Origin: Adiantum capillus-veneris | Taxonomy: Eukaryota > Streptophyta > Polypodiopsida > Polypodiales > Pteridaceae | Length of the DNA stretch: 64,000 nucleotides | Direction: 5' to 3' | Assembly (NCBI GenBank): GCA_014529385.2 | Contig: CM043960.1 | Coordinates: forward strand, 28,039,896-28,103,895 | Part shown: in pieces, positions 13,192 to 24,109 of the stretch | Layout of the letters: each line of letters starts with the position of its first letter | Position numbering within the stretch: position 1 is the stretch's first letter | Position numbers and translations under genes: made by a program | Notes under the pieces: model-generated | Database searches by the model: none | The model's input: the letters and a program-made list of their open reading frames with translations, nothing else | Told to the model about the DNA's origin: nothing

Positions 13192-13308
13192 GACATCACC
13201 ACCAACTTTCTAGATGACTTTGACATCACTTGTGTGGTTTCCAACAAGGATGACGACGCGTCATAGCAACAAATTTTTTCTCTACTGATGAAAGTAGAGG
13301 CCTAGTCT

Positions 13309-14507
13309 TGGTACAATGCTTTTCCCCAAGCTACCAAAAATGCATGGGATGTACTACATGCTGCCTTTGTGAAGAGGTTTGGTGGAGGCACAACCTCAGA
13401 AAAGTTATGGCAGCTACTGATATAATTAAAGCAGGGAGATCTGTTAGAGTATGCCACTTACGAGTACAAGTTTGTGGATTTTTGGAAGTGATGGGTAGCC
13501 TCACTGGAGGAAGGTGAAGGAGCACCTAATTTCTTGAAGAAGGACCGTTTTATTGCTGGCCTGTGGTCGCTGCTTAAGGAGAAGGTGAAGGGGAGGTTCC
13601 CTGAAACGTATGAGTTGGAAGTGGAAGTAGCCCCCCTTAAAGACAAGAAGCTGCGCATGCAAGCAAGAGTCAACGAGTCCGAGGAATCGAGCTCAATCCG
13701 CCTAACCCAGTGATTGCAATAGCCATTCATAGAGTCCAACCACAAGAGGCATCAAAAGAGCAGCAAGACCTGCTGAGTCGCATCACTCCTCAGCTTGAAA
13801 GTTTATCCGCGCATGTGGTGCAGCATGGGCATGCACCTTTCAAAAATCCAAAGCAAGGGAGAGGACAACAAAGTCAAAACCAAGAGTACCACTGCTATAA
13901 TTGCGAGGAAGAAGGCCATGGCATGTATTATTCCCCACATCCGAGAAGGCATAGCTTCAATAGAGGAGGAAGGTAGAATCAAATTTCTCCACCAAGGGTG
14001 AGACCACCACCACCCAAGCAACCAATCCCACCTGTTCAAATCCCATCACTAGCCGTGCAACCACAACTAGTCACACCAGTTCAAGTCCTACAGCCATCGA
14101 TGCAACCACCGCCACAATCGCCACTTACACTCATCCTACACCCACCACCAATTGGTACCCGCACACCAAGTGTCATTGGTCTTACAAAAGAGGTCAAGAT
14201 GAGGATAATAGAAAAAGGATCAAGCGAGAAGTCTGTTCAAAGGACTGAAGCAGTGGAACAAGAGGTTAAAGAATCAAAAGATGCTACCTCAGTGAGGGAG
14301 GTAAGTCAAGAAAATCGTGTTACAAATTCTAGTACATCTCTAACCTTGGGTGAAATAGGCACCAAAGCAATCAATCAACAGCATTGGGCAGTAAGGGTAA
14401 GAAGGTGTAAAGTGTTGATCATGCCTCGCCAGAGTAAGAGGAATGCAAAGAGCATGGAAGATACAAGAGAAGAGGAAAACAAGCCTGCTACTAGCAAGGC
14501 ATTGTAG
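13309..14507 (+). pseudogene. Ty3/gypsy-like gag fragment with degenerate zinc knuckle
   Basis: Translated in changing frames, the stretch 13309-13720 gives a retrotransposon Gag core: a WYNAFPQATKNAWDVLHAAF segment, then helices with FVKRFGG and FLKKDRFIAGL. At about 13888-13950 follows CYNCEEEGHGMYYS, a CCHC knuckle whose last Cys reads as Ser. Next comes a Pro-rich linker (from 13998, PPPPKQPIPPVQIP) and a basic region to 14507. Stops after about 13426 and at 13712 and frame changes show decay. No protease or reverse transcriptase follows, so the pol region is deleted. It begins 118 bp after the LTR of the preceding element but is not clearly part of it. Confidence 0.6.
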
Positions 14508-15078
14508 AAGATGGACAACATATCAGGCAAAGGGGAGGGCTTTGAAAACAGAAGCATGTGCACCAGCATGGACTAAGGACAATGTAGCAAGCTGAAGAAA
14601 TCTTGCATCAAGGAAGTTTCACCAAAGGACCATGACAAAGAGGTAAGTATGAATGAAGGTTTGGAGATGGATATTGTTCCAAGGGCTTGGCAGCCGAGCA
14701 AGACTTTATTGTGTAGTGTCATAGACTTAGAGATGGGTAATGCCTCTAGTCTACTGAAAGGTGTTGTAAACTTGGAGATGGGTAGTGCCTCCAGTTTATG
14801 TGAGGATGTATAGAGTAAGTTTGATGATCAACATGTTGCCAACCTTTTAAGGATGTTCCAGACTCCTCCACAAAGCAGCATTGTGTTTGCGTGGGATGCA
14901 TCAGACCTATGGTTACCGCTAGAACATATAGAGGTAAGATCAGCATGGAGATAAAAGTTAAGGAGCCATGGATAGACAAACGGATGATAGAATGCAAGAA
15001 TGAAGGTCTCATTCCCAATTTGGTGCAATTTTTAACAACAGTGCATCCTCTCTATGGAGAGAGATAAGTGGATTATTT

Positions 15079-15585
15079 TTGTATTTAAGCCGCAAGGTAG
15101 GTGGCTTACTATCAACATCAGAAAAGACAGCTGACATGTTTGAGCACACCCAAGAGAAGCATGATATGCTTGCTGATTTTCCCAATCGCAACAATAAGAA
15201 AGATTTTGAAGACAAGTGGAGCTCACCACACCAACAAGGCGGTCATATATGGTGGATTCTTGGCACACTCTTGGGAATCATAATTTTCAGTTCTGCCTTT
15301 GTGGGAGTCAAGATGCTCATTTCTCCTCTCGCTACTAGTGGTTACACATTTGGTCCTATTTGGCATGTAAATCTTATTGTTCAAACACTACAGATAATGA
15401 TTTTATTCTTCACTTGGGATCCAAGAGGACACTGGCACAAAGTTCTAGAAGCCACGAGCTTCTTATTTAATCAACCCACACTATTCCAAGGAACAGGATA
15501 TCACCCGGGCCTATTGCAGATTCATGAATATCCCAAAAATGTCACCAATAGCCAAATGGAATGGCTAGTTCAAAAGGCAACTTGA
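15079..15585 (+). CDS. ORF with one strong membrane segment, not recognised
   Basis: A 168-residue open frame downstream of the gag fragment. A hydrophilic, acidic N-terminal half is followed by a clear transmembrane-like segment (WWILGTLLGIIIFSSAFVGV, about residues 55-74), a second hydrophobic stretch (VNLIVQTLQIMILFF) and a soluble tail with one NVT sequon. The stop is shortly before AAAAGGGGAGGG (about 15652), which resembles a polypurine tract, so the ORF has the position of an envelope-like third ORF of a gypsy element. Position and membrane segment are the only support; no envelope family motif is seen. It could also be a fragment of an unrelated gene. Confidence 0.35.
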   Translation: MYLSRKVGGLLSTSEKTADMFEHTQEKHDMLADFPNRNNKKDFEDKWSSPHQQGGHIWWILGTLLGIIIFSSAFVGVKMLISPLATSGYTFGPIWHVNLIVQTLQIMILFFTWDPRGHWHKVLEATSFLFNQPTLFQGTGYHPGLLQIHEYPKNVTNSQMEWLVQKAT

Positions 15586-16219
15586 TATTGCTCCTACAGA
15601 TCAGCTGAAGAAGAATTAAAGTCAGGGCTAGAGACATGAATGCCTCTAGTCAAAAGGGGAGGGCTTATTATAACCGATTTTCAAAATCAAGAAAAGAAAT
15701 AAAAAAGGTTATCTTTCATCTGCCCGAAGCACAACAACATCACCAGAAATCTCAACAAATCCTCGGTCAATTGGTGAGCCACAAAGTATCTCTCTCTTTT
15801 CCTTGCCCCCGCCACGGTCCCTACGGCCCAGCTCTCGTAGCACCCCTAGCCATAGCACATCACTATCCATCATTAGCCCCGTCTTTTGGAGCCGCGGCCG
15901 CAAGAACCAACCCCAAGTAAGGGAGAGCACATTACCAAGCAAAAAAATGATAAAAAGTAGTTTTTTTAAATATTCACCACCCCCTCTATGCTTAACCACC
16001 GGCAAGCCACCACCAGTTTGGACACACTTCCCTCCATTATTGCCAAAAGACAGAGGCCTCTCTCTCTCCTGCTCGGCTCCACCAATCCACCACCATCTCA
16101 CTTACCCTACCTCTGCATCGCTTGGCCCAGTGGGCGCATAAAACAGGGTGCCACTGTCTATATTCTCCTAGCAGGCCCCCACGCTTTTGAAAATTCTCCC
16201 TCTCTCTCTTTCCTTGTTC

Positions 16220-16303
<84 letters not shown>

Positions 16304-16470
16304 CTCCTCACTCGTCCATACCCTTTCCCAGCGGGCCGCCATACCTCACCCCTAGCTCTTCCCTCTCGTCCACACTCCCTCGACCTCACTCTCCCCTCCC
16401 TCTCTTTTTTTCTTCCCACCGGTGGGCCATCTCCCTCTCTCTCACTATCTTCCCCCCCTCTCACTCACAT

Positions 16471-16510
<40 letters not shown>

Positions 16511-16725
16511 CCCTCCCGGGCCGCCACCCTTGCCTAAATGGTTGACCTCACACCTCCCTCACCACCCCCTCATTTCCACGGGAGGGCCACCCTAGGTTAT
16601 ACTCTCTCTCTCTCTATCTCTCTCTCTCACCCTCTCGTCAGCCCACAGGCCATGCATGGCGCCAAATAGCTCCCTCTCTCTCTCTCTTAATCCACACACA
16701 CCCCACACACCCTCACACTTCTGCT

Positions 16726-16851
<126 letters not shown>

Positions 16852-17009
16852 TTCGGCCTGTGAAGGAGCCGCCATCAGGGAGTTCTCTCCCTCTCTCTTA
16901 TTCACACAGAGAACACACACACACACTTCCTCACCACTCCCAGTCCCTCTCCCTCTCACCCCCCCGCCCTCTCTCTCCCTCGCAGTCAGGCGCCGCCATC
17001 AGAACAGTG

Positions 17010-17108
<99 letters not shown>

Positions 17109-17150
17109 TGCACTCACACACACTCTACACCCTCCCCTCTCCCCATACAA

Positions 17151-17215
<65 letters not shown>

Positions 17216-17896
17216 ATTCTCGTCGTCCCTCTCTCCACGCAGCAGGCAGCAAAAAAAATAATAAAAAATTATATATTTATATATAACTTATACCCCTGTT
17301 CCCACACACACCGTTGTCGTATACACCCACACACTTACACACACACACACACACACACACCCCTATAAACACAATTACATACACACACCCACGTGCATAC
17401 GCGCACTCACATATCCACACATACACATGCACACCATACACACCCATCAAAGAAAATAGAAAAACACATGAAGGACTCACCGACATCAACGTCATTAACA
17501 AAAAGAAGACGGCCAAGTCGCGTGTCGCCGACACCGTAACAAGAAAAGACGTTGAAGGCATGCCTTGGCCGACCCCGAAATTGATGAATGCGCTACATCA
17601 ATGCACCAACTACGCCATAGTTCACCGGCATCGCATCCACGACGCCCTCTTCAGTAAAATCCATAGGTTGTCATCATTTTTCCCAATTTTCAAACCAAAT
17701 CTTGTAAAAATCCCAATTTGTAAATTATCACCTCTCTCTAGGTGATGGCCACAAAGGCCCACCTAGGAGTTTTCCTTTATAATATTCCCCAAGACAAAGC
17801 AAGGGTCAACCATCCAAAACCCACCACCTTGCTTTGTCTCCCCTGATTAAAATCCTTAATTTAATCAGATTACCCTAACCTAAAGCAGCCAGCACC

Positions 17897-17904
17897 TATA
17901 AAAA
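17897..17904 (+). promoter_or_regulatory. TATA box candidate (CTATAAAAAG)
   Basis: CACCTATAAAAAGGCACTGAG is a good plant TATA context, about 100 bp upstream of the G-run. Within the LTR-like block it could be a U3 promoter. No transcript start can be read from sequence alone. Confidence 0.4.
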
Positions 17905-18008
17905 GGCACTGAGTGGTCACCATCAGGGAGATTGATTTGGGGGAGATGGGAGATTGATTTGGGGGAGATGAGAGATTGATTGGGGGAAGGATATTGTGAG
18001 AGATTTGT

Positions 18009-18031
18009 GGGGGGGGGGGGGGGGGGGGGGG
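18009..18031. repeat. Poly-G tract (23 G)
   Basis: An uninterrupted G run. Similar homopolymers occur at 32872-32885 (C14), 54050-54064 (C15), 55081-55099 (C19) and 60850-60870 (G21). Their true lengths are uncertain because such runs are assembly- and sequencing-sensitive. Confidence 0.9.
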
Positions 18032-18376
18032 CAATTTCATCAGAGGTTAGCACTTGGTAGTATTTTGGTGGGAGGGATTGGCAACATTTGCATCACAAGA
18101 GAGGGGACTTAGTGTAGCAATTTTCTTTGGGAACTTGCACTACGTAAAGAAGCTATGTCTACGTCTCGAATCCAATGGTCGACACACACACACTCATGTT
18201 AGCAAAGTCTCCGTGTCTATGAGTCATCTCTAGAGAACACACTAGTAGGCTCACTATCTCTCCCTTTATCTCTCTATCACCATGATTGCCACCTCACCGG
18301 AAATAAGGTTGTTGTAAATATTGCAAGAAAATAGTTTTCCCTCACACCCCGAGGGTTTTCATCACCTATCTTATTC

Positions 18377-18456
<80 letters not shown>

Positions 18457-18901
18457 GAGTTTGTGATATCTCCAATCATCGTTGTCTGCGTCCTAGCCGC
18501 TCAAAGCTAGGTGGTGCCCCCTATTCACTTCACCGTGGCCGGCTTGTGGCATGCATTGGCTCCTTGTGTTTTCGAGGCCGTCGGGGTTCGTGTCGTTCTC
18601 TTGCGCTCGTCAACACCTCCTCCACTTAGATACACTATGGAGAATGCACCTGGTCTAGTAGGAGTGGACAACAACCTACACTACTAGGTGCTAAAATGCT
18701 TGTAGACATGAGATACATGCCGATGATGGAAGCATCTAATAAACAAGCGATAGTACCAACTACAATGTATTATAACAACCAAAGCAAGTACTTCCCTTCA
18801 AAGTGACAGAAGATGAGAGAAACAAATGGAGTGGTGAGGCCGGTAAAACCTCTACCTCTTGCATTTTGACCTGAAGAAATAAGGTAGAAGCAATACAAAA
18901 G

Positions 18902-19573
18902 ATGAAGGATTCATGCACATCACTTACTAAAGTCCGTCATTTTTTGGGTGCTTGTGTGTTTTATCATATTTGGTTGCCTCACTTTGCTCATGTTGTAGAA
19001 GTACTTTACCAGTTATTAAGAAAAGGAAAACTATTTGTGTGGGAAGATGCTCGTACAAAGGCCATCAAAAAATTGAAGAAGATGCTTTTGGAAGCTCCTA
19101 CCTTAAGGAAGGTTGATTACAAATGTGCAAGGCTAGTTATTTTGATGGTTGACACTAGTCCGACGAGAGGCATTGGATGGGCTATTGGTCAAAATGATGA
19201 AGATGGTCATAGATATGCTATTCAATTTCATGCAAAGGTGCATAACACTCGTCAATGAAGTTATCCACAGGTTAAGAGAGAGCTTTGGGGAGTTTTTGCT
19301 GCTCTAAATTTTGACAAGGAGTATTTTATTGGAGCTTCAGTTGCAGTGGAGACTGATTGTTTTGACATTGATAGGAATGATCACAAATTGCTTCACTCCA
19401 GATATTGCTATGTTACGGTGGATAGCTTTCATTAGGTCTCTTAATCCTAAATTCTATCATATTGCAAGAAGGGACAATCTGGTAGCAGATATGTTATCAA
19501 AGACAGGTATGAAGATGAGGAGGAGATTCTTACAGAGAGTGATGATGTGGGATTAAAGTTTTATACTTATTCT
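18902..19573 (+). pseudogene. Ty3/gypsy pol fragment: end of RT and RNase H
   Basis: The frame from 18902 reads the connection between reverse transcriptase and RNase H: VRHFLGACVFYHIWLPHFAH, then LLRKGKLFVWEDA. RNase H follows: a MVDTSPTRGIGWAI strand carries the first catalytic Asp, QVKRELWGVFAALNFDKEY the Glu region, and ETD the second Asp. Later segments (ITNCFTPDIAMLRWIAFIRS, IARRDNLVADMLSK) are in other frames. Stops at 19256 and frame changes near 19370 and 19510 show decay. The frame reaches codon TCT at 19571-19573, where the 10.6-kb element begins; the same gene resumes at 30211 in the same register. Upstream RT domains are missing. Confidence 0.8.
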
Positions 19574-19605
19574 CATTAGGATAAAGCTGGACTCACTTTT
19601 GGGCC
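19574..19605 (+). repeat. Left 32-bp terminal inverted repeat
   Basis: It starts CATTAGGATAAAGCTGGACT and ends CACTTTTGGGCC. It differs from the right repeat at two positions (T/G at 9, C/T at 14). It starts directly after a gypsy codon. Confidence 0.85.
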
Positions 19606-19951
19606 TTTTAGTTCTAGAGAGAGAGTGGCTCTCGACCAAGGAGGAAGAGGCTAACGTTACATTGAAAATCGACATTTTGGAGTCAAGTTCTTTTTTAAAA
19701 AGGGAGGAAATATTATTTTGGTTCATCAAATTGCACAATTTCACGCTTTCAAGGCATAAATGCCGTAAGTCGTACTAACTATGTACCGCGGAATTTCAAA
19801 ACTTTCATTGAAGAATCTATCTAGTATCTTTGTTCCCGCCCAAATATGACTTTGAGTAGCTCTACTTCCCTCTCAAAACTTCTTCCTTTTTTCATATTTG
19901 CGCTAACCTTTCTGTGTATTCATTCTACTGCACACCAGGTCTACTTCTCAA

Positions 19952-21300
19952 ATGCCTAGCACTACCATTGACTCTGTTAGCATTTTTAACAGTTATACTA
20001 CAAACGATCAAGCATGGATTCCATCTCGAATAACTATTGGAAGTTGGGTTCTACTGCAAACTAGGAGGAGGAAGAGGAGGCAACGCAATGATTTCGTGGA
20101 GGCTTTCAAGGGTCAAGTTAAAGAGTTTAAAGTGTGTGCACAAAGCAAGCAGGTGAAAGAGGTCCTCATACAACATGCTTTCCAGCTTGCAGACTTAAGG
20201 TTGCAAACATCTCCTCCAAGTTTTCCAAGGCATCGACCCAACTGTAAGTTATTTCAGCATCTCGCTTAGTGCATGATTATATTCGAATATTAAGTGGTGG
20301 ATATCATCTTTGGTATGTTTTAGATATTTATCCATCGAATAGGACGGATTGGCAACCAGTTGAGAGTATAGTTGGGATTTTTGATGCTTTCCATGCATTT
20401 ATTGGTGAGCAAATGTACCGAGGAAGACAGCACAAGGAACTTGTAGATAATGGAATTTTCTTTTATGATATGTCATCTGTGGAACCGAGAACTTCCATTG
20501 GTTGGGGTCGTGTACCTCCTTTGTCACTTCCATCCTTTGACAGCAAGGATTGGTCCCTGCTTGCTTCGCAAACTAGTGAAAGGTTCAGGAATAAGTTGTT
20601 TCAGGATATACAAAAGTCCCTCAAGTATTCAATTGCCACAAAAATAGTTCGGCTCACACTATTTATGCCTCTTGAAGTGTTTGTAGATTTTTTCTTCGAT
20701 GAGAAAATAAGAACTACCGCAACAATGTTCATTTGCAAGTCTGAGAGCTGTTTGGACTTTTTAGATGATAACTGGGATAGGAAACAATCATAGAACAAAA
20801 TCTGTATTTTGCAAAAGAAGTCCATAATTTGCAAGTTCATTATAAGCTCTCAAAATTTCTTAGTATCGTTTTACTATATTAGATATTATCTTCTTAGTGG
20901 ACAGCTTATTCCACTCGACCAAGATACAGAGAATAGCCTCGAGAACAAGCCTTTATCAATGGAGCTCTACTTTCGAGACAGCCTACTTACTGTGATGGAG
21001 ACAATGTCAAGCACAAATGTGGCACAGCTTAGGATAGATCTTACATGTGAAGAACTTCCACTTTTTTTAGAATTGTATGCATTCAGTTTCAACAATAGAA
21101 AGGTGCTTACTAAATCGATAAATTTTGATCGTCTTTAATACACTATGACTGAATCTAACTTTTTCTTCTTTTCAGATTCCAAGGTGCAAGGAGAAAACAA
21201 CATTGTGCAAAGAGTCACTAACAAATACACTTCACTTAATTGCTTCCACTGGAAGCTAGGTCACATACCTTGTGCACGCAAAAGAGCTTTGATGCCATGA
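19952..21300 (+). pseudogene. Unrecognised multi-exon gene inside the 10.6-kb element
   Basis: ATG at 19952 opens 105 codons with a basic stretch QTRRRKRRQRND (around residue 37). A second frame from 20269 runs 174 codons (segments WQPVESIVGIFDAFHAFIGE and SIGWGRVPPLSLPSF). A third, 20809-21138, follows with LRIDLTCEELPLFLELYAF, and a likely last exon opens after TTTTCAG at 21176. Codon use is gene-like and the segments follow each other on one strand, but frames change without clear splice sites at each step. I recognise no family. It converges with the minus-strand protease gene. It may be an accessory gene of the transposon or a captured host gene. Confidence 0.4.
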
Positions 21301-21479
21301 AAACCATGATATACCATTCAAAATGACTAATGCAAAGATATTTTTTAGCGGTCAAACAATGTTTCAAAAATCTATATTTTCAATGTTTCAAAACTTAACA
21401 TATTGTGTTGTTTCTGTCAAGATTTATACAAGTAATTTTCTCCCTTTCCCTGCTACTGTCCTCTCCCTCGGTTTGTGCC

Positions 21480-22366
21480 ACTCGTCCCCTGTCCTCTCCC
21501 GCGGTTTGTGCCACTCGTCCCTTGCCCTCTACTCCGGTTGCTCTCCTACCCTCTGCTCTGGTTGCTGCTACCTCTACCTCTGGGGATGCTGGTCTCGGGC
21601 ATCCTTTCGCGTCGCTCGAAATCATGGGCCTCTTCCATGGCTTCCCATGCTTCTTGCACCTGTGAAGCGTCCCGCTGTTCTTGATCTTGCCGTCCACGTG
21701 TAGCCCATTCCTATACTTCTGTGGCGTCCACATAATATTGGTTTATTGCTTCTTGCATATTTCCAACTTCTTCTTGAGTCTGATTGTGGCGTTGCATCAT
21801 TTAGCTAATGCGAGCCTCTTCGAACTCGTCAGCTCTCGCCGCTTCCTCTCTTGTGCGTCTGTTTATCGAGATTATAATATGTTGGATGGCCATTACAGAA
21901 AAATTTTGCACATCGTTGTTGGTGTAGTTATGTAATCGAAGTTCCTGTGGAAGCGTGATACAGACATCTGTTGCTTCATACATACGTTGCAGCAAACAAT
22001 AAAACAGCAGATTACTTACGTTCGGTATATCCATAATTTGACTGATGAGCAACACGGCATTCAAACAGGTTTGCCAGCCACAGCTATAGTCATCAGTCTG
22101 CGTGGGCATGGTTACCCGTTCGTGCCGGACTACATTTCCTAGATCATGTTCTAACAAAAGATGCTATACACAGCATACAAGTTTTTTCGCGGCACTACAT
22201 ACATAACCACTAGAGTCAACAACACATTACGAAGAGACACTGCTTTCTAAATGTACCCAAATGGACCTTACATTTTTACACGACCGTGAAACGCCTTGCT
22301 TTGCCCGGAGTTTGCGTAGTAAACAATCTTAGCTTCCATGTCAAATAACATCAGACTCCAATGATC
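21480..22366 (-). pseudogene. Ulp1/SENP-type (C48) cysteine protease
   Basis: Read on the minus strand. One exon (about 22366-22268) has DHWSLMLFDMEAKIVYYANS: the HW with catalytic His and hydrophobic strands of C48 peptidases, with Asn where the catalytic Asp is normally found. The next (22157-21801) has PTQTDDYSCGWQTCLNAVLL, the oxyanion-hole Gln and catalytic Cys. A coiled-coil tail continues past two in-frame stops to an RG-rich end with TSGTNRGRGQ repeated (about 21480-21600). C48 proteases cut ubiquitin-like modifiers such as SUMO, and several plant DNA transposons (some Mutator-like and CACTA elements) carry them. The intron between the His and Cys exons has only a plausible GTAAGG donor at 22261. 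The tail stops and the Asp-to-Asn change suggest loss of function in this copy. Family assignment is good; exact ends are not. Confidence 0.7.
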
Positions 22367-22659
22367 ACTACAAAGACACCATCAAAGGTGAGGAGAGATT
22401 CTCAAAGCAAGATGTTTTTTACAAGGCAAGAAATTACTCACAATTGATTGCACGCAGTGACCAGAAAGCGAGCTAGATCAAAGTTGACTCTGCTAAACCA
22501 GTTCATCAGACTCAAAAAGGAAATTGAGTTGTTCTGCAGATAAGGCGATATCAGCGGATCTATTACGTATACTTTCTCTTGAACCTCAGGGGCAGAAGTG
22601 AGACAGCGTGGCTAACATGAACAAATGACAGAGATTAGACTTGAACACCAAGTGAGTCA

Positions 22660-22985
22660 ATACCGAGCAGGTGGAGCATCTATCGAATTCCGTCCGCCAC
22701 TGATTCTCTTGGTATTGACCCATGTCTTGGCTAAAATGAGCCATTATAAAGAAGACCTTGACGACTGCCGCAAAGACATGGTTCAATACCAAGCGAGTTA
22801 ATGGCGGATTCCAATTCCATAAGCGACTGACTCGCTTGGTATTGACCCATACCTTTAAGGTAGTGAACCATTATAAAGAAAACTTGGCAACTGCAGCAAA
22901 GACATGGGTCAATACCGAGCGACTAGTACCAATATCCAATTTCATTAGCCACTGTCTCGCTTGGTATTGACCCATGTCTCGGTAG
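22660..22985. repeat. Three-copy inverted/tandem repeat, period about 125 bp
   Basis: CTTGGTATTGACCCAT occurs near 22708, 22833 and 22958. Each copy is paired with the inverted word CAATACCRAGCGA upstream or downstream, so each unit can form a hairpin. The core TCGCTTGGTATTGACC matches the core of the larger array at 24110-25160 and the words near 26200-26330. Confidence 0.8.
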
Positions 22986-23080
22986 AGACCCATTTAATGA
23001 GCATGAGAATTACCACAAAGAAACATTGAAGACCTCATTTGTTGCGAGCGAGTCGGTGAAACTGCGCATGCACATGAAGT

Positions 23081-23530
23081 CTACATTATCGAGGTTGGTA
23101 ATACAACCTCCTCTGACCTTGTAGGAAGCTGTATGTGCGCATGCAGAGGCGCTGAGCTCAACAAAACTCTCAAATCCTCTTCATTCTCTTCGTTGATTTG
23201 CTCTAAAATAATTGACTCATCCAATACGTTGGATGGCCCTTCTGATGCAGAGCTTTGCCCTTGCCTTTCTTGAGCTGGCTGCCTCAAGCTCCTCCCTAAC
23301 AGCCTCCCTTATAGCCTCAGGCTCCGGATCATTTTCCTTCAATATTGGTTGCTCCATAAATGCCTCAGGCTCCACCCTGACGTGCTCTTGTCCCTCATCA
23401 TCCACGATGGGATGCGGATCCTCCATGACTTGCTCATTTTGGTGTCTAGCTAGCTCCTCGATAATCGTCTCTGTTTCTTCCATGACTGCCTCGGGCTCCA
23501 CTCTAGCTTGCTCTTGGCCCTCTGCGGCTA
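23081..23530 (-). CDS. Acidic segment next to the H3-like gene
   Basis: Two minus-strand frames in series (about 23530-23217 and 23287-23081) give a strongly acidic protein with near-repeats of EPEAVMEE, VEPEAFMEQ and EPEAIREAVREELEAA, then EQINEENEEDLRVLL. It starts about 60 bp after the H3-like stop codon on the same strand. A one-base frame change near 23250 links the two parts. It may be the tail of the H3-like protein through splicing, or a separate small gene. Acidic tails are common in histone chaperones and histone-binding proteins; that comparison is inference only. Confidence 0.45.
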
Positions 23531-23591
23531 TCTCAGCCTGCCCATCTATGTCGTTTCTCTTGACCCGTGATCGGGTCCTTCTGCTGTTTGT

Positions 23592-23992
23592 TTAAGCCCT
23601 AGACAACTCTCTCTGTCGTGCACGAGGATGGAGAGGGGGGATGTTGAGAATATCCATGGTTCTACTATCCCGGATAGGCACTGGCTGAAGCAGCCCATCG
23701 TAGCAAAAACGAAGCCTACGAAGAGTATCAAAATCCCATGGCATGATAGTGACGCGGTGTGCATGGGCAGCCAGGATATATTCATCGCTGAAAAATTCCA
23801 CGAGGTAGTCTTCAGCAATTTCTTGAAGGCAGAGGAGTGCACTGCGGGCCCATCGCATGCCCACTCTCCACTGCTGGTAAATCTCCCGCACTACTCGCTG
23901 GAAAGGGAGACATGGAATACCAGGTTGAACATGTCGTTCTATCCTGTGCAGCTCTTGTTGTACACCTCTGTGCGCCTCATATCGGCGTCTTC
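23592..23992 (-). CDS. Divergent histone H3-fold protein, centromeric-H3-like traits
   Basis: The minus-strand frame from about 23992 to the TAA at 23592 contains a whole H3 histone fold. In order: an alpha-N-like helix (GVQQELHRIERH), LPFQRVVREI (alpha 1), ALLCLQEIAEDYLVEFF (alpha 2), and HRVTIMPWDFDTLRRLR (loop 2 and alpha 3). The spacing between REI and ALLCLQE is 13 residues, as in canonical H3. RVTIMP is canonical. The Trp in loop 1, the AEDYLV..FSD pattern and DF in place of DI are typical of centromeric H3. A 35-residue extension follows the fold. In-frame TGA at 23993-23991 blocks the upstream frame; an upstream stretch after TTTGTAG (24051-24010) reads RVKACARRQQ, faintly like an H3 tail, and may be exon 1. 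The start is therefore unknown. It lies between hairpin arrays and is followed on the same strand by the Ulp1-like gene. Fold assignment is confident; function is not known. Confidence 0.75.
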
Positions 23993-24109
23993 ATGCTTGA
24001 GCATTCAAAGATTCACCTGTTGCCTCCTAGCGCAGGCCTTTACACGAGGTATCTCTACAAATACAATAATAGCAAAAGACAATTCATTTGTCAGCACAAG
24101 GGACTTCAG

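Noticed and set aside
13066-13266. Short plus-strand ORF across the LTR end at 13191
   Set aside because: It crosses a boundary defined by the end of similarity between two element copies, so it is a chance frame.
23592-23992. Host centromeric histone gene rather than transposon cargo
   Set aside because: Not fully excluded, but it lies inside TIR boundaries that are confirmed by the flanking gypsy frame, next to a C48 protease on the same strand, and is more divergent than expected for an essential histone. I therefore favour cargo.
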